A stretch of 64,000 nucleotides of DNA from Diphasiastrum complanatum (lineage: Eukaryota > Streptophyta > Lycopodiopsida > Lycopodiales > Lycopodiaceae), in the NCBI GenBank assembly GCA_029204225.1, contig CM055103.1, positions 20,770,709-20,834,708 on the forward strand, given 5' to 3'. Positions 34,031 through 44,959 of this stretch are shown here, in pieces; the first letter of the stretch is position 1, and each line of letters opens with the position of its first letter. The notes beneath the pieces were generated by a model. The model was given only the letters and a program-made list of their open reading frames with translations. It was not told where the DNA came from and made no database searches. The position numbers and the translations under genes were made by a program.

Positions 34031-34800
34031 TGTGAAGAATTGTAAAATATATCTATCTTATGTATGTTGATTTTGGGAGTTCTACCCATGTAAATTGATT
34101 GTACATATCCAAGGTGTGTGAATTGAGCACATATACTTGTAGAATAGGGCGAGTTTGAGTTAGGTAGATCAAGTTTTGTGGACATGCATAAAGTCTAGTT
34201 GGTCTAGTATGACATGCAAAGTCAGTTAGAGTGCATGCATGCAATATCCAATCAGTGCATGCAACATGTAAGTCAGTATACATGTCTACACATGTCCAAT
34301 TGATCTAGGGAAGTCATATGCAAGGCATGCAAATATAGTAATGGACACATGCATGTACTTTTGTACATATCTAGATAGTTAAGAAATTGACATTTGAAGT
34401 CAGGTGCAATTTCTGCATGCAAGCTATTAGGTATCAATATGGTAGTAGTTTACACTTGAATAGGTGTAGAGGATGCATTGAATTCTAGTAGTACCACAAA
34501 TTTTGGCTCTCCTATATATGTACATATGGTTCTCATTCATTTCTAATGATGAATCAAGCTTTGGTAAGGTCATAATGTCAAAATTGGATCTCATTCTATT
34601 TTGCTTGTAATTGTATTCTCTCTCTAACTCGAGATTGGTGTCTTCTTCATACATTATTTTGCTTATGTACTTTTTCTATTTGTGAGGAATTAGTGTTGCT
34701 TTGATCTGTAGCATTCTAGATTGTGCTCTAGTCTCAGATTTGTTGGTAGACTGTAGTATTACTCTGTAGGTGATCTGTGTGCCACTATAAAGCATGGTAA
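34031..34800 (+). repeat. Copia 3' LTR (end uncertain)
   Basis: It starts TGTGAAGAATTG after the polypurine tract. The right end cannot be fixed because no partner LTR or PBS is present. Short repeats of 'catgcatgca' type lie around 34185-34330. Confidence 0.5.
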
Positions 34801-34827
34801 AGATCCTTCACACTTTTGATGTGGTTT

Positions 34828-34841
34828 TTCACACGTGTGAA
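34828..34841. promoter_or_regulatory. G-box palindrome upstream of Gypsy II gag
   Basis: TTCACACGTGTGAA is a perfect 14-base palindrome around CACGTG, about 135 bases before the gag start. The same 14-mer occurs in the Copia V LTRs. Confidence 0.6.
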
Positions 34842-34975
34842 GTTGCTGGATTTGTCACATCTGTCAAATGAATCTGAGATCCGGACAATCAGTACCGAGA
34901 AGAATTGCAAATCAAGCTCCAAACCTACTCCGAGTAGTAGTCGCGCAAATTGAGGTAGAAGTAGAACCAGCATAA

Positions 34976-35286
34976 ATGAATCCAATGGACTCACTTGTTC
35001 CTGTCGCGCCCCTGCAAGCAGTTCAGAGAGCACCTTGGCTCAAGATGCCAAAATATGACGGATCATCAGATCCGATCAGATTCCCTCAGATCTACAAGCA
35101 AGCGCGCGAGATCTATGGCGAGTGGACACCGACGGAAAAGTTGATGTTGTTTCTAATGTCACTAATTATGGCAACGCAAGAATGGTTTTTTAATCTCTAA
35201 AACGAAAAAAAGTCCACTTGGGAAGGGGTTAAAACGGCTCTCATCACGCACTTTAAACCAAGAAAGTTTCTGGAAGATTCGTTTCT
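34976..35286 (+). pseudogene. Gypsy II gag, left part (interrupted by Copia III)
   Basis: MNPMDSLVPVAPLQAVQRAP, then MPKYDGSSDPIRFPQIYKQ, IYGEWTPTEKLMLFLMSL, ATQEWFFNL, a TAA at 35198 where the family has Gln, and VKTALITHFKPRKFLEDSF. It is a close relative of Gypsy I gag (YNGLTDPVRFLQIY, ALITRFKPRKF). It stops precisely at the TTTCT target site of Copia III, and the same frame resumes at 41590. Confidence 0.9.
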
Positions 35287-35936
35287 TGTGAAAATTGAAA
35301 ACATTTCCTAGCTAGTTTGAGGCCTAAATTGGTAATTTTTGTACATAGTTTTGGATCTAGCCTTTCACACGTGTGAAAGAGGCCTAGATACTTTTATTTT
35401 AGTATATATTTCATATTGAAGAAGTCCCAAACTTCAAGACTTTTGAAATGACACCAAAATCATGTTATTTGGACATATAGGCCAAAATTGACTATTTTAG
35501 GCTATTGGTGCCCTAAAATTGGGTCCTAAGTTCTAGAGAGAGGAGAGAGAGTGATCTCTCTCACCTATATTAGGCTGAAATTTATGGAGAACAGGTTGGA
35601 GAAACTTATTGTATTGTTGAGAGAGATCAATAGATCATTGTCACAGTTTCTTCCTCCATTATGAGCATTGCTTTGTGTATTGTCTTCAAGCTCTTGTGTA
35701 TGATCTTAGGTGCTATCCAAAAGTGATAAGCTACTATTCCACGGCCTGTTTGCTACTGTTTTTGGCTGCCATCAGTATCTTTTACAAGTTTCTTTTGTCT
35801 CTTGAATGCTTTGTCAAGTTCATGTGTATCAAAGGTAGCATTAGGATGCTTTGCCATTTCTAAATTTTGTAGCTTGTTGTGCAAAGATCCAGAAAATTTG
35901 GGATCTTAGATCCATTCAAGATCCACTTATTTCACA
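35287..35936 (+). repeat. Copia III 5' LTR
   Basis: TG...CA ends are present. It contains the 18-base palindrome CTTTCACACGTGTGAAAG (35362-35379) with a G-box core. Confidence 0.95.
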
Positions 35937-35951
35937 TGGTATCAAAGCTGG
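35937..35951 (+). promoter_or_regulatory. Copia III primer-binding site
   Basis: TGGTATCAAAGCTGG directly follows the LTR. It matches the initiator Met-tRNA site apart from the G-to-A change also seen in Copia I. Confidence 0.9.
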
Positions 35952-37093
35952 TTGGCTGCTATTTATAGTATATTTCCATTTCTAGTGATATTTGGATGTT
36001 TGATCAAGTTCTAGCATGATTATGCATTGCATTGTTGATCAAATCTTACCAACCTTTGTTTGTTGAGTTGAACTTGTGCATAAAAAGCATATTTCAGGTC
36101 TATTGAAGATCAGAGGCTGAGAAGAAGCTATTTTGGATCAGATCATAACACCTAATCATTTGTTGATTGTGAGGCTTGTTCATATTCAATACTAACAATG
36201 TTTTGTTCAATCTATTGTTGACAATCTCCACTTCTGTCGATGAACACTCTCCTTTGTGGATAAACACTCTCCTTAAGTGGATGAACTTTCTCCTTAAGTG
36301 GATGACAAATACTCTTTGAGTGATTTTGTAATTCTCCAAAAGTCTAAGCAAAGCTCCCACTTGGATGAAAGATCCCCTTTTGGGTGAACAGATTGTCAAC
36401 AATCTTTTGCATAAATTTGGGTGTACTTTGTTGAGCATGTAAGTAAGTCTCCTTATGTAGTTTGATTGGAGCATTTGCTGGAAGATTTCAACCATTATGA
36501 AAATGTGTTTTTAAGTTCTTAATAGGTTGAGGAACATTCTCATGTGAACTGATCTTAGATCTACATCTAAACACCAAGATTTGACAAGCTAGTGAAGCTA
36601 GTCTTGTGGTTCACTAAGTGTGCTCTTTCATTCACCTCTAAAGCTTGTAATTATCATTTGTTGGAGTTTATAAACTTTTAGAAGTGTGGTTTACATGTGG
36701 TTTTATAGGTTGAATCAATATCTTAGTGTGTTGATCATATGTTGATCAAGTTTGTTCAATTCTAGGTATTCTTGGTAGCCTAGACTTGTGTATTTTCTAA
36801 GAATGCAAGTAACTCTTCACACCATAACTTGATTTGGTCACTTGCTAGAAAATTTGAGAGATTAAGCAAGAGTGTGTTCAGGTTGGTTTGAGTTTGTAAT
36901 CCATTATTAGTGTGTGCAAAGTGTTGCATGTGTTTCAATCTTCCTTTCTATGCTTGGAAACCAGCTAGTTTCAAGATAGAAGTGTTTTAGGGTCCTAGAT
37001 CTTCAGAGATCTCCTTATCCATCATTTGTTGAGAGGAAAGTGAGTGCTAGGTGCTTTAGAACAGAGCCTAAAAGTTGAAGAATCATTATATTC
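35952..37093 (+). other. Copia III untranslated leader
   Basis: About 1.1 kb with no gene. A GTGGATGAAC/GTGGATAAAC repeat occurs around 36225-36320. Confidence 0.7.
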
Positions 37094-37990
37094 ATGGCTT
37101 CCAATGGTGGGATCATGTCAAAAACTAATGATAGGTTGAGTTCATCAAACTACTCTACCTGGAAAGTGAGGATGAAATCCTTACTTGAGTGAATGAACTC
37201 ATGGACATAGTTGCAGGAACTGAAGAGAGACCACCCATAGTTCAAGAGCAGCAAATTTTTGATAAGAAGGCTAAAAGGGCTCTTCATATCATTAAAATGA
37301 ATGTTACCAATGAACTTCTCAGGGAAGTTGGTAAGTGTCAAAGTGCAAGTGAGGCATGGAATGCCTTGAAGAAACACTTTGAATCAAAGTCCACATCTAG
37401 GGTATTGACCCTAAGGAGGCAAATATTTTCTAGTAGACAAAGAGAGGGAGAAAGTGCTCATCCATTTGTCTTGAGGGTTAAGTCCTTAAGATAATCTAGC
37501 ATGCATTGATGAAAGCATAAAAGATGGTGAAATAGTCCAAGTTATGTTGAATGGTTTGCCAGATGAACATGCTAACCTTGTGCAAAGTTTTGCCATTCAA
37601 AGAATCTTGCCAAGTGTGGTTGACTTGCAAGAAATCTTATTGGCTGAAGAACATAGGTTGCAATCAAAGCTTGATGGTGCATCCTTGCAAGGTGGAGGTG
37701 AAGAGGCTTTCTTCACAAAAGGCAAAGTTAAAGGCAAAGTCAAAGGCAAAGGTAAAGACAAAGGGAAATGGTCCAATGGTGGTAACTTGGATCAAGATGA
37801 TCACTCTTTCTCCTCCTCTTCTTCTTCTTTTAGAAAGAAAGATAAGTCAAAGTTCAAGTGCTTTTATTGTGGGATAAAAGGTCATTTTGGTAATGAATGT
37901 CATAAGAAGAAAAGAGAGCAAGGTGAGAGGCAAGGAAATCTAGCAATAGATGAAGAAGAGGATAGCATTTTTGAATCTCTTGTTATGACT
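37094..37990 (+). pseudogene. Copia III gag
   Basis: ATG 37094 opens MASNGGIMSKTNDRLS, then STWKVRMKSLLE. A one-base loss near 37187 shifts the frame to NELMDIVAGTEERPP, IKMNVTNELLREVGK and SKSTSRVLTLRRQIF. A second shift near 37490 restores ACIDESIKDGEIVQ, LNGLPDEHANLVQSF and the Lys-rich tract before CFYCGIKGHFGNEC, a CX2CX4HX4C knuckle. Gag packages the RNA. This copy is close to intact apart from the two indels and serves as reference for element 0 and Copia I. Confidence 0.9.
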
Positions 37991-39250
37991 TCAAGTATAC
38001 ATGCACATATAGATGGGAATGATCCTTGGTGGATTGATAGTGGAGCCTCATCTCACATGACAAGACATAAGGAATACTTTTCATCCTTATTGTCTTATAA
38101 GGGAGAGAGCAACATCTTCAATACTACAAATGATGGCCAATGTGACATCAAAGGCATAGGCAAAATTCCTATTTCTCTTTCAACAAATAGGAAAGCTAAT
38201 CTTGAAAATGTATTGTACATTCCTTCAATCACTAAGAACTTGCTTGGTGTTAGTCAAATGATTGACAAGGGACTTCATGTTGAGTTCATTGGAGATGCTT
38301 GTTTGATAAGTAAATGTGAATCCTTGATTGCTAAAGGAAGAAGACATGGTAAACTTTTCAAACTAGATGCATGTGTGATCTCTAAGAATGAAGGATGTAT
38401 GGCTAGGGAACAATTGACAAACCAAGAAGTTTGGCATAAGAGGTTGGGCCATCCCAACTTCAAATCTTTGGAGGTAATGGCAAAGAAAGAGCATGTTCTT
38501 GGTCTCCCTAAAAGTTTTGTTGCAAATAATACATTTTGTGAACATTGTGCCTTGTCCAAATCTCATAGACTTGTCTATACTAGATCTACTTCTAGATCTA
38601 AAGAAGCTTTTCAACTTGTGCATTTGGATCTTCATTCTTTTAGTACAACTAACAATGGTGGGGCAAAAATGTATGAAACTTTTATTGATGACTTTAGTAG
38701 GCATACTTGGGTCTATCTTCTTAAAACCAAGGATGAAGTGTTTGGTGCATTTGTCAAGTTTAAGAATGAAGTGGAAAATCAATTCAATACAAACGTCAAA
38801 TGCTTGAGATCAGATAATGGAGGGGGATACACTTCAAATAAGCTCAAAGATTTTTGCATAACACATGGGATTAAGAGAGAGTACTCTAGTCCTAGGACTC
38901 CACAATAGAATGGAGTGGCAGAAAGGAAGAATAGAATCCTTTGTGAATGTGCCAAGGTAATGAGACTACATGCTAATCTTGCTAAGTCCTATTGGGGAGA
39001 AGCTTTAGCATGTGCTAACTATCTTTGTAACAGGAGGACAAGTGTTTCTTTGAATGGTAAGACTCCCTTTGAGGTCCTCTATGGTAGGAGGCCGAGTGTC
39101 AAGCATTGTAGGATCTTTGGTTGTACTTGTTTTGTCAACATCACTCTTGATGATAGAACTAAAGAAAATCCTTCATCAAAGAAGGGTGTGTTTGTTGGCT
39201 ATAGTGAAGAAGATCCTTCTACGCATAAAGTTGTCATAAGTATGATGATG
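37991..39250 (+). pseudogene. Copia III protease and integrase
   Basis: NDPWWIDSGASSHMTRHKEYF is the protease site. VWHKRLGHPNFKSL and CEHCALSKSHRL form the HHCC domain. HLDLHS, FIDDFSRHTWVYLL, CLRSDNGGGYTS and, after a TAG at 38906 in place of Gln, NGVAERKNR supply the D,D,E core. FGCTCFVNITLDDRTKENPS and VFVGYSEEDPS lead to the C-terminal part, where homology breaks at about 39240. One nonsense change and one deletion separate it from a working enzyme. Confidence 0.92.
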
Positions 39251-40110
39251 TTGATGTGCAAGATGTCTTGGATGAAGGTGGAGATGCCACTCCAAAGCAA
39301 CCTTCAAGGAGGACTCAAAGGCAAAGGACTAAGCCATCAAGGTTAACCTATGATGAAAAAGGAAAGCAAGTGGTGGAGAACTCTAACTTTGCTTTTCTTA
39401 CCTCTTTTGATGAACCAACTTGTGTAGGTGAGGCATCAAGCACTCATCAAGAACAACACTTGGAGGTTGGTGGAACTTCCAAAAGGCAAGAAGGCAATTG
39501 GGTGTAAGTGGATCTTCAAGATCAAGACAAAAGAAGATGGATCAATCAAAAGGTACAAGGCAAGATTGGTGGCAAAAGGGTATGCTCAAGAGTATGGCAT
39601 TGACTATGATGAGACCTTTGCACCCATGGCAAAGATGGTAACAATTCGAACCCTTATCTCTCTTGGACTCTTTATGGCTGGGACATGTGGCAAATGGATG
39701 TTACTAATGCTTTCTTGAATGGTGATCTTCAAGAGGAAATCTACATGGAGCAACCCAAGGGCTATGTTTCACATGATGAGCCTAATCATGTGTGTTTCCT
39801 ACAAAAGAGCTTGTATGGGCTTAAGCAAGCACCAAGAAGTTGGTATGCTAAGATCAATTCCTTCTTACTCTCTCAAAACTTCATCATGAGTGAGTATGAT
39901 CATTCTCTCTAATTTAGATTGAATGATAATGGTGACATCACTTTGCTTTTGGTCTATGTTGATGACATAATCCTAAGTGGTGATAGCAATAAAGATATAG
40001 ATGACATCAAGATGGCACTTAAAAGTAGGTTTGAGATACCAGATCTTGGTAAGCTTCACTATATCTTAGTAAATAGAGATTGTTAGGGCTTCCAATTCTA
40101 CTTTCATTTG
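39251..40110 (+). pseudogene. Copia III reverse transcriptase
   Basis: The linker KPSRLTYDEKGKQVVENSN precedes [56 protein letters not shown], then in another frame [36 protein letters not shown] and LLLVYVDDIILSGDS, the catalytic box. Frame changes or stops occur near 39430, 39680, 39910 and 40070-40090. All motifs are still visible. Confidence 0.92.
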
Positions 40111-40941
40111 TCAAGAGAAGTATTCTAACTCTATTCTAAAAAGAGTTCATATGGAAAATTTCAAAGTAGTTTCTACTCCTATGGAATCAAATGTAAAGCT
40201 ATCTATAAGAGGTAATGAAAGATCCTTCAAGGACATTACTCTCTATAGAAAGCTCATAGGATCTCTTATCTGGTTAACCATCACAAGACCTGATCTAAGC
40301 TATGTGGTTGGTAAACTAAGTCAATTCATGCAAGATGCTAGTGAGGCTCATTGGAAGCTAGGAAAGAGAGTACTAAGATACCTCTCGGGTTCTAGAGATT
40401 TTGGCATTTTGTATGAAGGATCTTCACCTAACCTTTGTGGTTTCTCATATTCAGATTTTGCAGGTGATCAAATGGATAGGAATTCAACGAGTGCCTTTGA
40501 ATATATCTTGGAGAGGGAGCTATCTCATGGCTATCAAAGAAGCAAACTACTATCTCTCTATCTTCCACCGAGGTCGAGTACAAGGCATTGACAACATGCA
40601 CCAAGGAGATGCTTTGGATAAAGAGGATGCTACTGGATCTTCACTTGCTGGATTCTAAGAAGAAACCAATCATCTATTGTGACAACCTTTCAGCCCCAAG
40701 CTTGGCAACCAATCCATTTTTCCATGCTAGAAGCAAGCACATTGGGATTGCTCGTCACTTTGTGAGGGATCAAGTCATTGCCAAAGAGGTGGAGCTTCAA
40801 AATGTCTCTCCATTGGAGTGTGTGGCTGATATCTTCACCAAACCATTGGAAAAGGACCTATATTATAAGCATAGATCTAATCTTGGAATGTGTTCAACGT
40901 CTATGTTAAAACTAGCATCTGATGTTGAAGAGGGAGTGTGA
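40111..40941 (+). pseudogene. Copia III RT tail and RNase H
   Basis: TPMESNVKLSIRGNERSFKD and LIGSLIWLTITRPDLSYVVG end the RT. SYSDFAGDQMDRNSTSAF, the region around 40500-40600 in shifted frames (WLSKKQTTISLSSTEVEY-like), IIYCDNLSAPSLATNP, HARSKHIGIARHFVRD and ECVADIFTKPLEKDL complete RNase H. The expected SDSDFAGD reads SYSDFAGD, so the first catalytic Asp is lost. The coding end overlaps the polypurine tract and LTR start. Confidence 0.9.
40927..40936 (+). promoter_or_regulatory. Copia III polypurine tract
   Basis: GAAGAGGGAG stands directly before the TGTGAAAATTG of the 3' LTR. Confidence 0.88.
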
Positions 40942-41589
40942 AAATTGTCAACATTTCCTAGCTAGTTTGAGGCCTAATTTGGCAGTTTTTGTACATAGTT
41001 TTGGATCTAACATTTCACACGTGTAAAAGATACCTAGATACTTTTATTTTAGTATATATTTCATATTGAAGAGGTACCAAACTTCAGGACCTTCAAAATG
41101 ACACCAAAATCATGTTATTTGGACATATAGGCCAAAATTGGCTATTTAGGCTACCGGTGCCCTAAAATTGGGTCCTAAATTCTAGAGAGAGGAGAGAGAG
41201 TCATCTCTCTCACCTATATTAGGCTGAAATTCGTGGAGAACTGGTTGGAGAAACTTATTGTATTGTTGAGAGAGATCAATAGATCATTGTCACAGTTTCT
41301 TCCTCCATTGTGAGCATTGCTTTGTGTATTGTCTTCAAGCTCTTGTGTATGATCTTAGGTGCTATCCAAAAATGGTAGCCTGCTATTCCATGGCTTGTTT
41401 GCTGCCATTTTTTGCTGCCATCAGTATCTTTCACAAGTTTCTTTTGTCTCTTGAATGCTTTGTCAAGTTCATGTGTATCAAAGGTAGCATTAAGATGCTT
41501 TGCCATTTCTAGATTTTGTAGCTTGTTGTGCAAGGATCTTAGACAGAACATTTGGGATCTTAGATCCATTCAAGATCCACTTTTTCACA
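40937..41589 (+). repeat. Copia III 3' LTR
   Basis: Same ends as the 5' LTR. Its G-box palindrome is mutated (TTTCACACGTGTAAAA, 41013-41028). Confidence 0.95.
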
Positions 41590-41937
41590 TTTCTCCTGCT
41601 AAGCAAGATCAAAATGGGAAAGAGAGAAAGGGTTAGGGACTGCATTGAACAGGTCAAGCATTTAAGATCCGAATGCAACGTAGCCCTAACTCCCGATCCT
41701 GCGGTTATTATGTGGTTCCTCGTGGGGTCACCACAAAGTATCAGAAGAGAACGGAAAAGATGGGAGCAGTACGCTACATTGCAAGAAGCAATGGAAGATG
41801 CCATCAGGAAAGAAAATGAGAGTTCAAACGATGAATCATATCTGACTATCGATAATCCGACTCCCTCGGTAGCATTGTCATCCAATGCTTCCAACATATC
41901 AACAGATCTGTTGATGGAGAAAATGACGAAGTTCCAT
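41590..41937 (+). pseudogene. Gypsy II gag, right part
   Basis: After the second TTTCT the frame continues LLSKIKMGKRERVRDCIEQV, then KHLRSECNVALTPDPAVI, MWFLVGSPQSIRRERKR and LQEAMEDAIRKENESS, matching Gypsy I gag at 20800-21030. Homology stops near 41937, next to a perfect hairpin. The zinc knuckles and pol are not present. Confidence 0.9.
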
Positions 41938-41939
41938 AG

Positions 41940-41977
41940 TCCAAGAATCAAGAAACACACATTTCTTGATTCTTGGA
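41940..41977. repeat. Perfect 16-bp inverted repeat (hairpin)
   Basis: TCCAAGAATCAAGAAA (41940-41955) and TTTCTTGATTCTTGGA (41962-41977) are exact inverted copies around the six-base loop CACACA. The hairpin sits exactly at the break in gag homology. It could be a rearrangement scar, a fold-back repeat or the end of an inserted element. Confidence 0.85.
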
Positions 41978-42534
41978 CACCCCAAGAACAATCAAGAACT
42001 AGATTGTAAGAGGATATGCAAGATTTACACCACAAATCTAGCCTATTTAGCTTACTTGAATGCTGATTCCTATATTAATCCACAAGCAAAAAAGAAAATC
42101 TAATCCACAACTAGGAAAGCAAGAAAACTAACCCACCACTGAGTCCACAACCACACACAAGGGATGGAAGGGCATGATTATAAGAGAATCACTCAAGAAA
42201 ATAATCATGATCAAGGAGCTCAAAGGATGCACTGAAACTCATGGAGGCTCTTCTCATTTAGACATGGAGTAGATGCATTACACAAAAAGCTCTCTTCTAC
42301 AAAGAGGGAGTCTCTTAAATAAGCAAGAGAGCTCTTTAGGTGGCATCCTAGTGACATTTCCACATTACAAAAATTACAAGTGGAATTATGCTCTCCACAA
42401 GATGTCACCATCAAAAGGTGGCTCACTCTACTTTTCTAAGAGCGGCCTACTTGCATTTATTACTTTGCCTAGAAATACTAGTTCCTACATGGTCATTCCA
42501 TCTTTTGGCATTCACCATGAGGCTTACACCGTTT
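41978..42534. other. Unassigned DNA
   Basis: No supported gene. It separates the hairpin from the minus-strand ORF. Confidence 0.55.
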
Positions 42535-43131
42535 CTACTTGACAATATTAACTAGTATTCCTTGGCTCTCATACTCGGCTCTCAGACTTCGTTCATCCCG
42601 TCTTCTCAGAGACCTCTTCGAGAGGTGCTCTTGGGTAGCTCTGGCCGAGTATCTTGGGGATTCGACAGAATCAGCCAACATCATCCCATCCCTAATGTTG
42701 CAGGACCCACTGCAACTCATATTGAATGATGTCGCTCCATTTTCGCATTGGCATCTTCGATTGTCACTTGGAAAAGCGTAGATCCTCGTTTGCTTGCATA
42801 AAACCAAGTATTTATTGTTGCCAGTCTTCATCAAAAACTGATATCCGCAATTTGCCGCAATGTAACCAGAATGTCTCATTGCTTGCGAATGGTTGACATT
42901 CTCAAAACTTGGAGAGCTCTCAGGAGCTTCACAACTTGCAAGTCTGATTGCTTCTTTTTTGTCTTTTGTTTTATCACTTGTATCTGCCATTGATGGTTTC
43001 ATCTTTGGTCTTTTGACAGGTACTAGCTTATGGGAGGTCTGTATCCTCCATTTTGCTTCTAGGAATTTCCACAGTTCTTCTCTTAGTTGAAGTTTCAGTC
43101 TTGTCGATGCTCTTCCCTTGATAGGTTGCAT
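42535..43131 (-). CDS. Unrecognised 198-aa protein
   Basis: ATG at 43131 opens MQPIKGRASTRLKLQL, with in-frame stops just upstream. Residues 1-70 are basic and charged (KRPKMKPSMADTSDKTKDKK). The middle has SGYIAANCGYQFLMKTGNNK and YLVLCKQTRIYAFPSDNRRC, with Cys at several positions including CQCENGA. The tail is Arg-rich (SKRSLRRRDERSLRAEY). I do not recognise the family: no gag, protease, RT, integrase or transposase motif is present. It lies between two gypsy gag fragments on the opposite strand. Charged sequence at 43386-43577 (minus) might be an upstream exon. It could be a host gene piece, an unusual element ORF or chance. Confidence 0.4.
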   Translation of the reverse strand: MQPIKGRASTRLKLQLREELWKFLEAKWRIQTSHKLVPVKRPKMKPSMADTSDKTKDKKEAIRLASCEAPESSPSFENVNHSQAMRHSGYIAANCGYQFLMKTGNNKYLVLCKQTRIYAFPSDNRRCQCENGATSFNMSCSGSCNIRDGMMLADSVESPRYSARATQEHLSKRSLRRRDERSLRAEYESQGILVNIVK

Positions 43132-43385
43132 AAATCTTGGTTATCAATCTTCAAGGGAGTGGATACATCAACAAATTGGTGGACGGATGGTTTGGTGATG
43201 GTAGGAAAACATGATGATGGCTTGGTGGAAGGGTGAAGAAACTGATAGTTCTATAGTTGTAGCTTTGGACCCTTGCAATGTCGAGCTTTGACCACCACTT
43301 GTTGGATGAGGAGCTCGCTTTATTCTGTAGGTTCATGGTTGTCTTCATCTTTTCTTTTTCTACAGCGCTTTCTTCCTTTGATCCT

Positions 43386-43577
43386 TTACTTTTGGATCTC
43401 TTCAGGCTTCATAGGAGGGGATTTGACTGTCATTGCTCCAGAGAGTTTCTTTTGATCAAGATCGATATGACTCATTTGTTGCTTAATTTTTGTCCTTTCC
43501 TCCTCGGCTTCTTTGCTCTTTCTCTTTATTTCTTTGAGCTGCTTCACCTGCTTCTTAGATGTAGGCTGATATTCCAA
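43386..43577 (-). CDS. Possible upstream exon: charged helical peptide
   Basis: A 63-codon minus-strand frame rich in Lys, Glu and Gln (KKQVKQLKEIKRKSKEAEEE) with coiled-coil character. It is in a different frame from the ORF at 42535-43131, so linking them would need an intron or frameshift in 43132-43385. I have no family match. Confidence 0.25.
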   Translation of the reverse strand: MEYQPTSKKQVKQLKEIKRKSKEAEEERTKIKQQMSHIDLDQKKLSGAMTVKSPPMKPEEIQK

Positions 43578-43770
43578 GGAATATTCTAGCCATCCTGTGG
43601 AACATATTTAAAATTACAAGTAGGATAGGATTTAAACGTAGAACTTGCCCATCAAGTTTAGGCTTTTACGTTATCCGTACTAGATTAAGTTATTTAGTTC
43701 TAAGTTTAAATTGCCATGGGCACTACACATTTAGTCACAAAGGCCTATTGGGGGTTTGTTCCATGGCACC

Positions 43771-43880
43771 AATGTGATTCAAAGTTAATTTAGTCCTATA
43801 ATGCCTTTTTGTAAGTGACCACCACCACAATGTGATTCAAAGTTAATTTAGTCCCATAATGCCTTTTGTAAGTGCCCGAG
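43771..43880 (+). repeat. 58-bp tandem duplication
   Basis: AATGTGATTCAAAGTTAATT begins at 43771 and again at 43829. The copies differ at a few positions (cctata/cccata, one T-run length). It lies in the probable leader of Gypsy III. Confidence 0.88.
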
Positions 43881-44042
43881 TAGTGCCATTCACTGAGAAA
43901 ATCTGAATTCTAGTATCACCCTCGGTTGTGCAACGAAAGTGTTTCACCAAGATAAGTCAATCTATCATCAGATGCACTACACATAGCCATGTACAAATCA
44001 ACTTTTCACATCCTAGTGTAGAATCATCTATCTTAGATTTCA

Positions 44043-44640
44043 ATGCCAGGGGAGACAAACAATCCGCCTCCACCATGAGTAGATAAGAGGATTCCGAGAA
44101 TCAATGCCCAAAGTACCATGGGTAATCGGACCCAGTCAGGTTCCTCCAAGATTTTGATAACGCTTGTAAGTTCTATGGATATAGCTCTAAAGCTGAAAAG
44201 TTAAGGTTGTTTCCAATGATTCTCAATGGTGATGCAAAAGAGTGGTATTTGTATTTAGAGAGTCATGCAAAAGAGTGGTATTTGTATCTAGAGTATGAAT
44301 ATTGAGTCACGGGAAACCATAAAAAATCTCTCATCAAAACCATCTAAGCTGACCCAAAGCCCATTTAGCCAAATGACTCAGATCAAAATGAAGGGCAAGG
44401 AGTCGGTACGCACCTATTGTGAGTATTCTAAACGTCTCAAGGTAGAGTGTGTTGATGATACAATCACCAAAAAAATGGCCATTAAATTATTCCTAGTCAG
44501 GTTACCCAAGGCCATTAGAAGAGAATCGAAGCCCGCAGACTCTTACCAGAGTCTTATTATCCAAGGTCGATCGCTCCCCATCCAAAACAAAAGTCTTTTG
44601 TAGAGAGTCAATATATTGCTACATCATCTATCACACAAGT
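44043..44640 (+). pseudogene. Gypsy III gag fragment
   Basis: A possible start at ATG 44043 (MPGETNNPPPP then a stop) precedes SDPVRFLQDFDNACKFYGYS, EKLRLFPMILNGDAKEWYL and, after a 33-base internal duplication and frame changes, TQIKMKGKESVRTYCEYSKR, VDDTITKKMAIKLFLVRLP and KAIRRES. This is the retrotransposon gag capsid domain of another Ty3/gypsy family. Nothing of its knuckle or pol follows. Confidence 0.85.
44232..44294 (+). repeat. 33-bp in-frame tandem duplication in Gypsy III gag
   Basis: ATGCAAAAGAGTGGTATTTG starts at 44232 and at 44265. It duplicates 11 residues (AKEWYLYLESH) without changing frame. Confidence 0.9.
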
Positions 44641-44959
44641 TGACTCCGACTACATAGACCCAACAATGTATTATCTAGAAGATACCAATGTGCCTGCTCA
44701 TCAAGTTGATCCATTTGCACCTTACTAAAATTAGTGGTATTAGACGTGTCTAGGCTTGTCTAGTCTTACTGACTCTTTTGTCATCCACGGGTACATAGTT
44801 GCTTCCAATCCAAATTGAGCTACATCCTATCTAACAACCATGTAAGGTCTATCTCAAACACCATCCATAGATAAGACCAAGAATGTACCACCTCAGATCT
44901 GTGTCTTCATGACGTCTCTATGAGCAAGCAATTGATATCATACCCTGGAGCCAAGCTCT
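44641..44959. other. Unassigned DNA
   Basis: No supported gene between Gypsy III gag and the Copia IV RT. Confidence 0.5.

Larger units (their letters stand above)
35287..41589 (+). mobile_element. Copia III, complete element inserted in Gypsy II
   Basis: The LTRs are 35287-35936 (650 bp) and 40937-41589 (653 bp), both TGTGAAAATTG...TTCACA. The target duplication TTTCT flanks it at 35282-35286 and 41590-41594. The PBS is at 35937 and the polypurine tract at 40927-40936. The LTRs differ at roughly 40 positions by eye (about 94% identical). Removing the element and one TTTCT leaves the Gypsy II gag frame continuous, which confirms the insertion. Confidence 0.95.
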
